Of a stretch of DNA of 64,000 nucleotides, positions 34,553 through 47,640 are shown piece after piece (the first letter of the stretch is position 1; the number at the start of each line of letters is the position of its first letter). The position numbers and the translations under genes were made by a program. Source of the DNA: Allium sativum (Eukaryota; Streptophyta; Magnoliopsida; Asparagales; Amaryllidaceae); the NCBI GenBank assembly GCA_030737875.1, contig CM060922.1, positions 298,955,456 through 299,019,455 on the forward strand, read 5' to 3'. The notes under the pieces were generated by a model. It made no database searches. It saw only the letters and a program-made list of their open reading frames with translations, and was not told where the DNA came from.

Positions 34553-35440
34553 ATGAGTGTCAGAAACAGAAGGAATGCAGAACCGGATATTGAGGCCCTA
34601 TTAATCAAATATCGAAATATGGGTGGAATACCGTTCTCTGGTGAAGAATCTATTATGAAGACACAGGCTTGGATTCGCTCTGCTAAGAAAATCTTTGATG
34701 GATTAAAGCTGAGGGATGACCAGAAAAGAATACTGACATCCTGGGCACTCAAAGATGAAGCTTTGGTCTGGTGTGATTCGGTAATTGAGAATAATCCAGA
34801 AGGTACCATCACCTGGGACAGATTCAAAGTGATTTTTCTGGAAAGATTTACTCCTCCCGAATCGACTGAGCGACTATGTGACGAATTTTCTTATCTGATA
34901 CAAGGTGATATGATCCCAGAATATCATAAGAAATTCAACGAACTTTCTCACTTTGCTCCTCATCTGATTAAAGTCCCAAAGAGGAAGAACCTGAGATTTA
35001 TTCATGGCCTGCAAAGAAAATATCAGAACAGTTTAATGAGGAATCTGAAGCTTCCTTTCTCAGAAATGATTTATATGGCTTACCAGTATGAAGATCTCCA
35101 TAGGAAAGGTATGTTACAGTACGAAGAGGAAGTCAGCTCTAGTAATAAAAATGAATCTGAAACTGATCGTCCTGAATCCAATACAAAGTCTAAGGTCAGT
35201 AAGAAGCCCAGTGCCAAGAGAAAAAGGGCTAAATTTGAAAAAGAACCAGCAACGACTGCCATATGCAATAACTGCCATAAGCCAGGGCATTTTCAGGGAA
35301 ATTGCAAACCCTCGGAGAAGCGAATAAAGAGTGGATCTAAATCCGGTAAGAAGTTTCAAGAGAATAGGAAGTGCAGTCAATTCCATCAAACCGGTCATCT
35401 TTCAAAGGCCTGCCCGCTATTCAGAAAACCCGAAGCGTAA
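34553..35440 (+). CDS. gag: Gag protein of element F
   Basis: An open frame of 295 codons begins 250 bases after the primer site. The Gag core spans residues about 35-200 (TITWDRFKVIFLERFTPPES, IPEYHKKFNELSHFAPHL). A basic linker leads to a canonical zinc knuckle CNNCHKPGHFQGNC and a second, defective one, CSQFHQTGHLSKAC, in which the second Cys is Phe. The end overlaps the next frame (35371-36159), so Gag-Pol synthesis would need a frameshift or the overlap is a later indel. It packages element RNA into particles. It differs clearly from element A Gag. Confidence 0.9.
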   Translation: MSVRNRRNAEPDIEALLIKYRNMGGIPFSGEESIMKTQAWIRSAKKIFDGLKLRDDQKRILTSWALKDEALVWCDSVIENNPEGTITWDRFKVIFLERFTPPESTERLCDEFSYLIQGDMIPEYHKKFNELSHFAPHLIKVPKRKNLRFIHGLQRKYQNSLMRNLKLPFSEMIYMAYQYEDLHRKGMLQYEEEVSSSNKNESETDRPESNTKSKVSKKPSAKRKRAKFEKEPATTAICNNCHKPGHFQGNCKPSEKRIKSGSKSGKKFQENRKCSQFHQTGHLSKACPLFRKPEA

Positions 35441-36159
35441 ATGAAGTGGTAGAAGTACATGCATCCTCGTCTGCTCTGGAAAGGTCTGATGTTTTAGAAG
35501 GCACGCTCAATGTCAAGAACATTCCAGTTAAAGTACTGTTTGACACAGGCGCGTCACGAAGCTTTATTTCGAAGAGTGCAGTCAAGAAGTTGGATTTGAA
35601 ATTGAAAAAGCTAAAAGCACCAATGACTGTCCAAAATCCAGTTGGGGGTTCCATCGATCTCAGTTGGGTTTGTGGGGTGCCTGTCTCTTTTTCCTGTTAT
35701 AAATTCCCTATTATCTCTATCGTTATGAATTTTAATGAATTCGATCTTATTCTGGGATTGGATTGGCTAACCAGATATGAGGCGGAGGTTAGATGCGCCG
35801 AGAGAGTTGTTAAGGCAAAGGCACAATCGGGGAATTATATAACCATACCATGTGAAGGCCCGACTTCAAATAGAAAGGACTTCTGGGCAGCTTTAGATGT
35901 TTCTCCAGCCCAAATAGAAAATATCCCTGAAGTCGCAGAGAATATTCCTGACCTCATCAAAGACATTCCTGTCGTCAAGAACTATGCGGATGTGTTCGAA
36001 GAAGTTGTTCGCTTGCCTCCGCAGAGAGAAATAGATTTCATGATCGCTTTGATTCCCAATGCAAGGCCGGTAGTTCATGCTATTCGAAGAATGTCCTTGA
36101 AAGAGAAAGAAGAACATGACAATCAAACACGACAGCTAGAAGGGTCTGATCAGGCCTAG
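35371..36159 (+). pseudogene. Protease and RT lead-in of element F
   Basis: The 262-codon frame holds an intact retropepsin active site, VLFDTGASRSFIS (Asp codon at 35542), and the conserved FDLILGLDWLTRYEAEV. The connection toward reverse transcriptase follows (YADVFEEVVRLPPQREIDF). A frameshift just before the TAG at 36157 separates it from the RT domain, so the polyprotein is broken. Confidence 0.88.
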
Positions 36160-37270
36160 TTTCTCTGATTGGGGAGCAGCAGTGGTGTTTGTCCCAAAAT
36201 CTGACGGTACTCCACGTCTATGTGTGGATTATCGTGATCTGGACAAGCAAACAATAAAGAATAAATATCCATTGCCGCGGATTGATGATTTGTTGGATCG
36301 ATTAAATGGCGCACAAGTATTTTCACGAATGGACCTAGCTACAGGTTCATCAGCTTCGTATCGCCGAGGAGTGTGTTCCTTTGACAGCATTCAGAGGTCC
36401 AGACTTATTCTATGAGTGGTTAGTAATTCCGTTCGGCTTATGTAATGCTCCAGCCTATTTCGTCGATCTAATGAACAGAGTATTCAGAGGAGTTTTGAAT
36501 AAATTTGTTCTGGTTTTCATTGATGATATCCTTATCTTCTCTAAGTCAGAAAGCGAGCACAAAAAACATTTGAAACAAGTGTTATAAATTCTGAGAAGGA
36601 ATGTATTGAAAGCAAAGTTTTCCAAATGTATATTCTGGCAAGAAGAAATCAAATTTCTGGGCCACGTTGTATCGAAAGAAGGAATTGCTGTGGATCGAAG
36701 AAAAATCACAGCTATTCAGAATTGGAAACAACCCAGTACCCCCACTGAAGTCCGCAGTTTTCTCGGACTGGCTAGTTATTACCGGAAGTTCGTTAAAACT
36801 TTTCAAAGATATCTGGTCACTTAACGAAGCTTACAAAGAAGCACTCAAAGTTCAAATGGACTCTAGAAAGTGAAGAGGCTTTTGAAGAGCTAAAGTTAAG
36901 ATTAACGACAGCTCCAGTGTTAACCATCATCGATGGCAATCAGGATTTGAAAGTCTGGACTGACGCTTCTAGAGAAGGCCTTGGCGCAGTGTTAATGCAA
37001 AGAGGTCAAGTGATTGCTTATGCTAGCCGTCAATTGAAGCCGCACGAAAAGAACTACGTAACTCATGATCTTGTGTTATTGGCTATAGTATTCGCTTTGA
37101 AAATCTAGGGGCATTATCTTCTGTGTGAGAGATTCGAACTGTTTACAGATCATCAGTCGCTGAAGTTTCTATTCACCCAGAAAGACCTGAATCTGAGCCA
37201 GCAACGTTGGCTAGAGTTCCTTGCAGCATACGATTTTGAGATTATATACACTCCAGGGAAAGCCAATGTC
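36160..37270 (+). pseudogene. Reverse transcriptase and RNase H of element F
   Basis: RT is seen in pieces: [20 protein letters not shown], then after a frameshift near 36350 [19 protein letters not shown] and the catalytic [10 protein letters not shown] (the YVDD-type box). TAA at 36585 and another break near 36822 follow ([28 protein letters not shown]). RNase H shows [15 protein letters not shown], a TAG at 37106, then FTDHQSLKFLF and YTPGKANVVADALSR. The catalytic residues are mostly kept, but the frame is not. Confidence 0.9.
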
Positions 37271-38776
37271 GTGGCCGATGCGTTAAGCCGAAATAATGAG
37301 ATGATTGCCAGTTTTATTATCACGACTTCATTGATAGATAAAATATCTGCTCTTCAGAAGGATGATTACTTCATTCATAAGATCAGAGAGATAATTCCGA
37401 AAGGCAAACCCTTGAGTTTTCAAGTTGATGATGAGGGGTTTCTAAGGCTGAAAGGTCGAATCTGTGTTCCTAACATTCCTGAGCTCCGAAAAGAAGTACT
37501 GGATGAATGCCACAGGTCAAAACTTAGTATCCATCCGGGAGTAAGCAAAATGTACAATGACATCAAACGCACTTTCTGGTGGAAGTCGATGAAGGGGGAC
37601 ATTTCTTTATATGTTAGCCGATGCCCTACTTGCCAGCTAGTCAAAAGCGACCAACAGAAACTAGTTGGATTATTGCAACCGCTAGACGTTCCAGGCTGGA
37701 AATGGGAACATATTTCTATGGACTTCATAGATGGTCTGCCCAGAACCAGAAAAGGGAATGACAGTATTTGGGTGATCGTAGATCGCTTCACGAAGACCGC
37801 CCATTTCATACCTGTCAGATCAAACAGAACTGCTCAGAGTCTGGCGCAGATATATTTCAAGGAAATTGTTAGACTACATGGAGTGCCGCTCAGTATAGTT
37901 AGTGATAGAGATACAATATTTACCAGTAAATTCTGGGAGGCATTTCAAGTAGAGCTGGGAACGTAGCTGAACTTGAGCACCGCTTATCATCCTCAGGCAG
38001 ACGTTCAGAATGAAAGGGTGAATCGTATACTAGAAGATCTATTGCGGGCTTGTGTTCTAGATTTTGGTGGATCATGGGAAGACCATCTGCATTTGGCTGA
38101 ATTCTCATATAATAACAGCTACCAGGCGAGCCTGACAATGTCGCCATTCAAAGCGTTGTATGGTAGACCGTGCCCATCTCCTGCTTGTTGGGTAGAACCT
38201 GGTAATAGACTTGTAATTGGGCCAGATATGATCCGAGAAGCTGCCGACAAAGTCGATTTTATTAAGAAACGATTACTGGCCGCTCAAAGCCGACAAAAGA
38301 GCTATGCCGATAGGAGAAGAAGAGATATATCCTTTGTTGTTGGCGACTACGTATATTGGAAAGTATCGCCGATGAGAGGAGTTATCCGGTTCGGTAAAAC
38401 TGGATAGTTGGCGCCCAAATTCATTGGTCCGTTTCCTATTCTGGAACGGATCGGAACGCTCGCTTATAGAGTTTAACTGCCGGATTGGTTGCCTAGAGTT
38501 CATGATGTATTTCACATATCTCAACTTCGAAAGCACGTTCATGAACCAGACCTGATCGTGGAAGAAGCAGCTCAACAGGATATTGAAATTACCCCTGAAT
38601 TAGCTGTGAGAAGAGAGCCGCTAAAGATTATCGGCAAAGAAACCAAAGAGCTGAGGAACAAGAAAGTTCACTTGGTCAAAGTGCAATGGAGTGGAGATCT
38701 GCGAGATTGTACTTGGGAAACTGAGGAGGGCATTCAGAACGCCTATCCTAGATGCCGAGTGGATATCTCTGATTGA
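37271..38776 (+). pseudogene. Integrase and chromodomain of element F
   Basis: The zinc-binding part (HRSKLSIHPGVSKMY, then CPTCQ) and DDE core are readable: the first Asp in SMDFIDGLPRT, the second in IVSDRDTIF, and the Glu in QNERVNRILED after a TAG at 37964. Further stops are TAG 38405 and TAA 38474. The C-terminal region (FIGPFPILERIG, HDVFHISQLRKH) leads to a chromodomain (38489-38776) with KVHLVKVQWSGDLRDCTWE. Chromodomains steer such integrases to heterochromatin, which fits the nested setting. Overall pol is complete but dead. Confidence 0.9.
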
Positions 38777-39933
38777 CTCTGGTGCAAGGTACATTTACCA
38801 TGCTTTGCATTACCAATTAGTTCTCTATTCTGTTGTTATTTTCTTTCCATGGAAGTGCACTTTTAATTCTATAGTCTGAATGATTTTAAAAGAATATAGA
38901 AATTGATTTGTATGATTTTGAAAAGTTAAAAACAATTTGATTGTTGTTTGTGTTGTGTGATAGTAAATTCGATTAATTGAATTATTGAAACAATAGTTAA
39001 TTTAATCAACAATAGAATAATAGTAGAATTTATTCATTTGAATCACACATTGAACTGAGTAGAAAATAGATAGAAATATATACATGTGCATTATATATGT
39101 TTGAACAGGTAAATTGATAGCTGTTGAGTAAAGATTTTATTTGCGTGCCCGACAAATAGGTAAACCTTAATGAGTTGGATGCGAAATATTATTATATCAA
39201 CTCCTGTGAATGCCATTGGATGCGGAGTGCTGGTTATTCTGTGTGAAATAATAAACGTCGCCATAGGATAGTAACAATTAATTTTAAACTACATTACATG
39301 GCATACCTCAGAAGATAGGCATACTTCATCATATACCACATAAGCATTTGGAGCTTGTGTGACGAGGTGGAAGATTTACCATACGAGCGAGAGGCTTGTA
39401 TGGCAATGACTATATTTTACAGGTTGAATTGATGACTGATATGGACTATTTAAATTGTAACGATAAAAATTGCCAGATTAATAAAAAACCCACACGGGTC
39501 TGGAGTTGATACGGCACATGGACTATTTATTTCCTACACGGGACGAGGTGACGAGGATTTATCCTTTGGAGCATTTAAAATACACACTCCCTCAGGTTTT
39601 GACAGGGTGACGAGAATTTATTCTCTGGAGTTATTATCTATACATGCTCCCCTATAAACACCAGAATATATCACTATAAATATGTGTATGCTTATTAGGA
39701 TTTATTGGGTACCTAATACGACCTAATAAATTTCCAAATCTCTCCCCGTACAAAGGAGGTTATGGCGAAATTCTTCGAAAATTCCGGGTGTTAGCCAAAT
39801 TTTTGAAGAATTTGAAAACTCTCAGAAACTCAAAAGTTGGAGAATGGAAGCCAGATCGAACGTAGAGTTGACAAATCAAACAACTTTCGACTTTTTTCCT
39901 TTTCGGGGACGAAAAGTTTTAAGTGGGGGAGAT
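38777..39933 (+). other. 3' untranslated region and PPT of element F
   Basis: AT-rich DNA without a gene. GACGAGGTGGAAGATTTACC and similar blocks recur loosely (39360-39640). It ends with CGGGGACGAAAAGTTTTAAG and the polypurine tract TGGGGGAGA before the LTR start. Confidence 0.75.
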
Positions 39934-41568
39934 TGTAACGACCCGGAAAATCTAAACCAATTTAATTTTTTTTAAATTGGCTAAAATAGTGGATTTTAAA
40001 TATTTAAAATAAATATTTTAAATAATAGCAATGAAAAGTGAGTTTGAATCGACGATTAAAAACGAATATAATTAATTCTAATTATAAACAAGGCCTCAAA
40101 TGGCGTTGCAGTTTCAAAAATTGAATTCAAACTTTGTCGGACTGTACCGGGTGCAAAACAAAACGGATTTGAGTGAAACCTAAAATATTTAAATCTGTTA
40201 GTGAATACCTTTCTAACGAATCTGAAAAATCAAATTTTCATAGTGGAAAGCAAAAGTTATGGCCAAATGAATTTTCAGAAAGGTCGCTATGGAATTTATA
40301 TAGCCCGTGAAATTGGCCATTTTGCAAACGTCCTCGGAATTCGACGAAACCACTTTTGTTGGATCCGGGATGTGAAGTTATTGCTAGGTTTCAAATTTCA
40401 TAATTTTTGAAGCCAGTATGTGAGTGTGGCAAAGGTAAACGTGTTTCGATCAATTACAGTTAAATTGGATCGACCAGAAATGGGCCTTTTTGCAAACGGT
40501 CTCAGAATTCGACGAAACTAGTTTTGTTGGGACCGTATCGTCAAAACATTGTCAGATTTATTTTTCTGGAATTTTTCGAATCAGTTTGTGGCCCTGGCAA
40601 ATTGAAATGTACGTTCAAATTGAATATTGAATGTTTTATGTTTTAATTTGAAGGAAAAATGACTGAAATAGTCGAATGGGCCTGCGAAACATATCCCATT
40701 GTGTTCGGAATGGGGGTAAAATGCTAGGGACGACAGTCGTTGGGTTTGGATTGGGGTTCGTGTGTAAAAGGGGTATTTTTGGAATTTTAAAAGTTATAAC
40801 TAAAAAATAACCCATTGGCCCACGTCAGCACCCCCCGGGTCTTCTCTCTCCCCGATTGCGATATACGGTGGAAAACGCTCGTATCTTCTCTCCTCTTTTT
40901 CTCCTAATTCTCTCCACGAAATCAAGTGCTCCAGTTAGGGTTTTTGTAGTACCCCTCCTCCTCGTCACATCCATACCAATTTCGAACCTTATCGTGGACT
41001 GTCGGAGGCGTATCGAGCCCGAGAAGATCGCCGCCGTCGAAGCAGATTTCTCCTCCCCACGGTGATCACACCAGACGCGGTTAGCACCCCCTGGAGTGGG
41101 CGTCGAAGCTCTACACCGTGGTGCGACTGGATCTTAGCATTGTTGCACGGATTGATCGAAAAACTAAAACCTAGTTTTGAAGAAATCAAGCAGGTGACGG
41201 GTATGAACTTCTGAACTAATTTCCACAGTTTAAAACCGTTGCAAACTTTGAAAAATCATATCTTTTTCGTTTCTTGACGAAATTCGATGAAACAGGAAAC
41301 ATCGTGACCGTGTGGACGTCTTCTACATTTTAGAAGAGACCGCATATTTTTCTGATCCTTCTGCTATTTTTGGTGGAGTGGAACCCAAAGTGAGATTTCT
41401 AATTTATAAACGATATAGAAAACGACGATGTATAAATTATATAGTCGATGTATGAGTTATATAAGCGTTGTACACCTCATGTATAAGCGTTGTATAAGTT
41501 GTACGTTCGATGTATAAGTTATATATGCGTTGTAAAAATTATATACGTGTTGAGATAGAAGTGAATTG

Positions 41569-41628
<60 letters not shown>

Positions 41629-43082
41629 GCCCCTCGTCCACAAACCATGGACGATATTTATTGGTTGTGATTGGTGTGAAAATTGATTGATAGCGAATGG
41701 TTGATTGGAATTGTTTGTGGTTGATATTGATTGATTGTGGTTGAAAAATACCCATTTGCGGTTGAGAAAAATTTGGTTGAAGCCACATAGGTTTAGTTTG
41801 TGGAAATGAAATAAATATATACATGCCGCCTGCGTGCAAACTAGATGCATGATCCCCATTGTAAAAAACCGCGAGGTTTTAAGGTAGAGCGAGGAGCCGT
41901 ACTAGGGATGGTCCCGGTTTTAACTACCCTGCCGTTATGCTGCCGAAATTTTGAATAATATTCATGTGTTTGAATTATTTTCATTTGTTGAAACTATATT
42001 TATTCGTTGAATAGAAACCCTTCATGTGTTGAGTCGATATTCATTCGTTGAATTGAAATTCATGTGTTGAATGGTATTCGTGTTTAAAATATAAAAATCA
42101 CATTTTTATCTATATATATAAACTATAGAAAACCTTCATGTGTTGAATCGATATTCATTCGTTGAATTGAAATTCATGTGTTGAATGGTATTCGTGTTTT
42201 AAATATAAAAATCACATTTTTATCTATATATAGAAACTATAGAAAGCCTTCATGTGTTGAATCGATATTCATTCGTTGAATTGAAATTCATGCGTTGAAT
42301 GGTATTCGTGTTTTAAATATAAAAAACAAATTTTTATCTATATATATATATATAAACTGTAGAAAACCTTCATGTGTTGAATCGATATTCATTCGTTGAA
42401 TAGAAATTCATATGTTGAATGGTATTCGTGTTTTAAATATAAAAATCACATTTTTATCTATATATAGAAACTATAGAAAACCTTCATGTGTTGAATCGAT
42501 ATTCATTCACTGAATTGAAATTCATCTGTTAAATGGTATTCATATTTTGAAATAGATTGTTTTATAATAAAAATCACCTTTTTATCATCTATATGAACTA
42601 TGTAAAAGGACCTTGTTTTAAAAGAAATGTTTTATAATAAAAATCATATTTTTATCACCTATGTAAACTATATAAAATAATAGTGTTTTGAAAAGAAATG
42701 TTTTAAAATAAAAATCACATTTTTATTATATACATGAATTGTTAAATATAGTGAAGTGTTGAAATAGAAGACAGTTAGATAAAAATATCATTTTTTTTAA
42801 ATTTATGAAAAGAATATAGCTTTGAAATTGAAGAATCGATATATATATATATATATATATATTGAATTAAAATATATTGAATAACGAAGCTGCAGTTCGT
42901 ATTTTGAAACCGTGATTTCAAACGGTTATACCGGGAGATCCGACCATCAGATTTTCCTGAAATCGCAACCGTTGGGTTCGCTTTGGAAAAATCATTCCAA
43001 CGGCACCAACTTTATAAAAATCCAACGGTTGGATTGTCTGGAATGTTTAATTCAAATCTGAAGAAAAACAGCGCCAGAATCG

Positions 43083-43124
<42 letters not shown>

Positions 43125-45262
43125 ATCGAATAACGACTCTGCAGTTCGTATTTTGAGATCGAAACTTCAAACGATTATACTGGGAGATCCGACCGTCGGA
43201 TTTTCCCGAAATTGGAACCATTGGATTCGTTTTGAAAAGATCTTTCTAATGATGTAAATTTTGTGAAGATCCAATGGTTAGATTTTCAGATTTTTGTAAA
43301 TCAAATCTGAAGAAAAACAGCGCCACGACCGCGTTGTGGCCCGAGGCGTCGTTTTGAATAAATTGGCTATTTTAAAATAAATAAAAATGGCAATAAATCA
43401 TTATAAACGATATAGATGTGATTTAGAAATTAACTGAAGGTTGGCTAAGTCGAATGGCTTCTTGGGTATTGATCTGATGTTGGTTTCGGCCTTCGGGGTT
43501 AATATTTGGGAAATCGTTTTCTTACTGATTGACGGTTAGTGACTAATGAATTGAAATGATGCGTATGTATGTTAGTGTTGCACTTGTTTATTATATACGT
43601 GAGTTGCTCAGAAAGACCGGGTTTATCCCATTCTGAATCTGAATCGACGATAAGAAATCGAAGATGAAGACGGTGGTCGAAGACCGGAGTTCTTCACCTC
43701 GTTTGGATGGTAACCGAGGTCCTGATTGGGAGACATCCCGAAATATGGATAATGAGTGGTGATCGTCCAGACAAACGTGGTGGTCGATGGGTTTGCGAGG
43801 TATATAGTGCCTCGGGTTTCGTTCAGACCCAGAACGGACTTGTAAATGGACTGTGTGTCTGACATTGGATTTTATTCTGTGTTGATTGACCTCTATTAAA
43901 TATACATCTGTATGGAGGCGGAGAATTTATTCTTTTGCTTAACGCCCTTCTCTGAAATGCACGAGCTCAGAGGTTGTATATCGATGGACATCAGTCGCAT
44001 GGCATGAATTGCTAGTGTGGCATGCCTAAGTGGCAAGTGATCAGGGCTTCTGTTGAAAAGCAAAGTCTTGTGGTGATGATCAAAGCACCGCCTGTGTGGC
44101 GTAGCTTTGTGTATAACGTGAAATCGCGAGCCTCACACCCCGGTATGAACCAGAAACGGGAGAAGGACCTCAAGGAGGGCATGCGTTTCTTTCTAGTTAG
44201 AAGTGGCGTCAGTGGTTTTACACGCCCTGACGAGTTTGACTCATGTGGTTGTTACTATTGCGAGGCGCCTCGGTTAGATCGGACGATTCGGGTCCGATGG
44301 AGTATTCGTTGCCTCATTTACGCCCCATAGGGCGCGGAAACGTAGTGTTCAGGAATTTTAACCCACATCGGTGGACCGGCCCTGTCGCTCCAAAGGGTCA
44401 CTCGAGCTCTGACCCTGAGACATGGGCTAGATTGTCTCGAAGTCGGTAAGGACTATCTTTTGCCTTGGTTCAGGACGGAAATCCAATTTCCAAATACGAC
44501 ATCGTGCGGTTTTGATTATATATATATGGCGACATGATATATGGTACCCATGCCGTCTAGGATTGATAGTTATGATTCGAAATTGTTTTTGAAACATGTA
44601 AACACTAGTAATAATATCAATTGCTTTTGTTTTATTCGTATCAAGCATATTTTGGCTATTATAAGGTGAAACTCTATCCTCCGGTTTGCGCTGCATTGTG
44701 TGATGGGAACTGAGTCTTATAATGGCTTCATTTTTATAAAAAGCATTGCGATGTTTAAAAGAAAGATTTGTTTTTAAAGCACTGGCAATCCAATGGAGTA
44801 AACCCGTTCCACGAAAGTGGTGTGGTCCTGTGATTAACCTTATTTCAAATGTGTTGAGTAGATTTCTCATACCAGTCCCCTGACTGACTCGTAGTTTGTT
44901 TCACTTTCAAACTCGGGTGCCCCTTTTTCTACATGGGCAACCTTGTATTCAGGTTTAGCTGGCTCTTTCTAGATAGCTGGAGCTGAAGATGGATTCTATT
45001 ATTTATCTCTTTTTATGCTGTTCAGCTCCTATTGTACATATTATGTTTGTTTTCCGCTGTAGACATTTATGTATAGCTGAACTGTATTTGTACTGAGTAT
45101 GATCCTGTATACAGTGTAACTCTGATGATTACGTTTATCCAGTATATTCTATTGTTCATTATCTGGTGTATTTATTTAATTCTGTTCTGCTATTATCTAT
45201 TTATGTGTTATATTCCAAGAATTACCCTTGCCACCGTCAGTACGAGGTTTGGGGTTGTCTCA
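39934..45262 (+). repeat. Element F 3' LTR, 5.33 kb
   Basis: It begins TGTAACGACCCGGAAAATCT and ends GGGGTTGTCTCA, followed by CCTAC. It has five tandem units (CGATATTCAT at 42035, 42149, 42263, 42383 and 42497), TA runs at 41571-41627, about 42840-42862 and about 43085-43122, and a mutated TATA box. A few percent of positions differ from the 5' LTR. Confidence 0.93.
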
Positions 45263-47640
45263 CCTACCCGCGTAAACATGTGTCATAAGACCCCCAAGAA
45301 TTGTAGATACCTATGCTGGTCTCAACATGGGGCGTACCAAGACCCATGGTGGCGGCCCCGACACAAATTCTAGAAGGCATAAGTTATACTACTGGTGTAC
45401 CTAGTGCCCTGGTTATCTGCTTCGGAGTGTGTGCACGCCCGCACCCCGTTAGACTTACACTGTGCACCCACCGCCGTCGTTTGACCGCTTACAATCAGCC
45501 CAGTAATCGTGCCCCACCCTGCCTAGTTTCAGGGTACCGTTGATACCTAACTTGGGTTACTGCTGAAACGGGTCCCTCGTTACCAGGATTTTCTAGTCAA
45601 ACATGTTACGTGGTTAAGTGTATGTATTTACCTAACCCCACCCATCAATTCTTGTTAACATGTTGAACTTGGTTGAGTGTTATAGTTGACTTAACCCTAC
45701 CATCTGTCCTTAGCCTCTTAGGAGCACCAGACCACTCACATTAGACAGGTATTGCTACGGTTACTGGATGTGCCTGTCGGTTCCGGGCAGGTTTACACCG
45801 TAGCTCAGTCTAACCTTGGGTCTTTATTGGGCTCAATGCTTAACCACACACATTGGATAGGTATTGTTGTGACTACTGGATAGCCGGGCGGGTCCGGGCA
45901 GGTTTACATCACAACTCAATCCAACCTCGGGTTAAGCATATCGTGTTTTCTAAATTTACATATTTTATTACCTCTCAATTATATATGTAAATGTCATGTC
46001 TTTTACTCTTGGGTATAACAATTCATGCCGCTTTAAATGTCATTGTCGTTGGCATGTGCCAAACATGCCAACATATATTTTTCATGTTTTACACCCAACG
46101 TTATTACCCCCGTTTATACGTTCGCAACATTTTAACAAATGTTGGGCTTGACACAATTCAGCCCAACTTTATAAACGTGAGAAAAGGGGAAATCAATAAC
46201 ATGTAATATTTTACAACATATAAGGATGTGTGGCGCATGAACTTGCAATTTAGTGATACTAACATAAATGATGGGTCATGTAAACTTGCAATCAAATCAA
46301 AGTATAACTAAGTAGGTGACATATGAAATGACATAGTTCAGGCTAATACAAACTTGTGTTTAAACATGTTTAACTTGGCATAATGTCGACCACAAAACTA
46401 GCATGTTGTATATTCACCAAAATGTCCAATTATAGCATCTAATCACATAGCCTATTTCAACATGAACTTGCATAGTTTATGAAACCCAAACGATACTTAA
46501 CATAGATCCAATTATACTTGCAAATAAACATGAGAATGATATCATAGGTTTTGGGTCATGTAGGCATAAAAGGTTTCAAATCTAGAACATGTCTACATAA
46601 ATTCTAATTTAGACTAAGGGAATATACATAGTCCATGCCATCGTCATATACATAAAGGGAAGTTTTTGCCACAAACTTGCAAGTGCCATTGTTTTCATAT
46701 ACAATTGTTCAATAGGCTTGCATCAATCATTTTATGCCACAAACATCAATACACAAGTCATGATAGAACCATTACAATACACAGAATTTATACAATAACA
46801 CAATTCTATTTTTCATTTACATCGAATCACATCACAGTTTTTATTCATATTCTAAAAGGTCACTATACTTACAACGAATGCAGAATCTTGAATTCTGGAT
46901 TCTGAAATCTGAAATTGAGATGCGCTCCTTTGGGTAGACTAACGTTGCATTGATTAATTTGATTAAACATTAATCTTCTTCTTAATTTGATTCGTCACTA
47001 AGCTTTTCTCTCTTGACGGCTATGTTCAATTCCTCCCTGGCAGCATGACGACTCCTTTCTTATTTTTTTGTGTGAATTTTCAGTTGAGACTTAGGGTGTA
47101 TTTATAGATTTTTAAATTGTTTTGAGCCGTCAGATGAAGACAGGAGGAATCTAGACCATACAAAGTTTAAAGAGCCAATCAAGAGGTGACACGTCAGCCC
47201 TAGTGACACACAGAGCCACAGATATTCGAGGCAGAGCCAGACCTGGCCAGTCAGGTCGACCACGCAGGTCGACACCCAGGTCGACACTATGGTCGACCTG
47301 AGGAGGACCAGGTCGACAATATGGTCGACCTGGGGTGATCAGGTCGACACCATGGTCGACCTGGTCTCTGGGCGGGAATTTTCCCGCCCAGCCCAGTTTG
47401 AACCTGAAATTCGAATTTTGAAATTTAAACTGAGCTGTTTGAATTTAAATTTTGTTCTGAAACTTCCGAAGGCTATAACTCCTTCATACGGAGTGCGATT
47501 CACGCAAACTCGGACTCTATCTCAAGCAGAATTCCGAGACGAACGCAATGGCGTAACCCATTTCCCTTAATTCTTTCAATTACAATTAATTACACTTTAA
47601 TTTTTGAATCTTAACATTATAAAATTCATGGGGTGTTACA
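45263..47640 (-). repeat. Element E 3' LTR, proximal part
   Basis: It resumes at CCTACCCGC, matching 52607 onward in the other LTR, and ends (minus-strand start) with TGTAACACCCCATGAATTTT at 47640. It holds the E promoter (47099-47388) and two CGGGCAGGTTTACA blocks (about 45785 and 45895), whose reverse complements occur in the C LTRs. Confidence 0.93.
47099..47388 (-). promoter_or_regulatory. U3 promoter of the E 3' LTR: TATA, eight GTCGAC sites, E2F-like pair
   Basis: On the minus strand the order is GGCGGGAAAATTCCCGCC (47371-47388), then GTCGAC at 47355, 47343, 47324, 47312, 47292, 47280, 47268 and 47255, then TATAAATA (47099-47106). The first element contains two head-to-head TTCCCGCC/GGCGGGAA half-sites, close to the E2F consensus. 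The other LTR has the same layout, with one half-site mutated and several palindromes lost. Confidence 0.65.

Larger units (their letters stand above)
28891..45262 (+). mobile_element. Element F: complete gypsy chromovirus with 5.4-kb LTRs
   Basis: A 16.4-kb element bounded by CCTAC duplications: 5' LTR 28891-34299, primer site, gag, protease, RT, RNase H, integrase, chromodomain, 1.16 kb of 3' untranslated DNA, polypurine tract and 3' LTR 39934-45262. All domains are present but pol carries several stops and frameshifts. LTRs make up about two thirds of its length, above the range I would expect even for Tekay/Del elements. It lies within the 3' LTR of E, so it arrived later. Confidence 0.95.
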
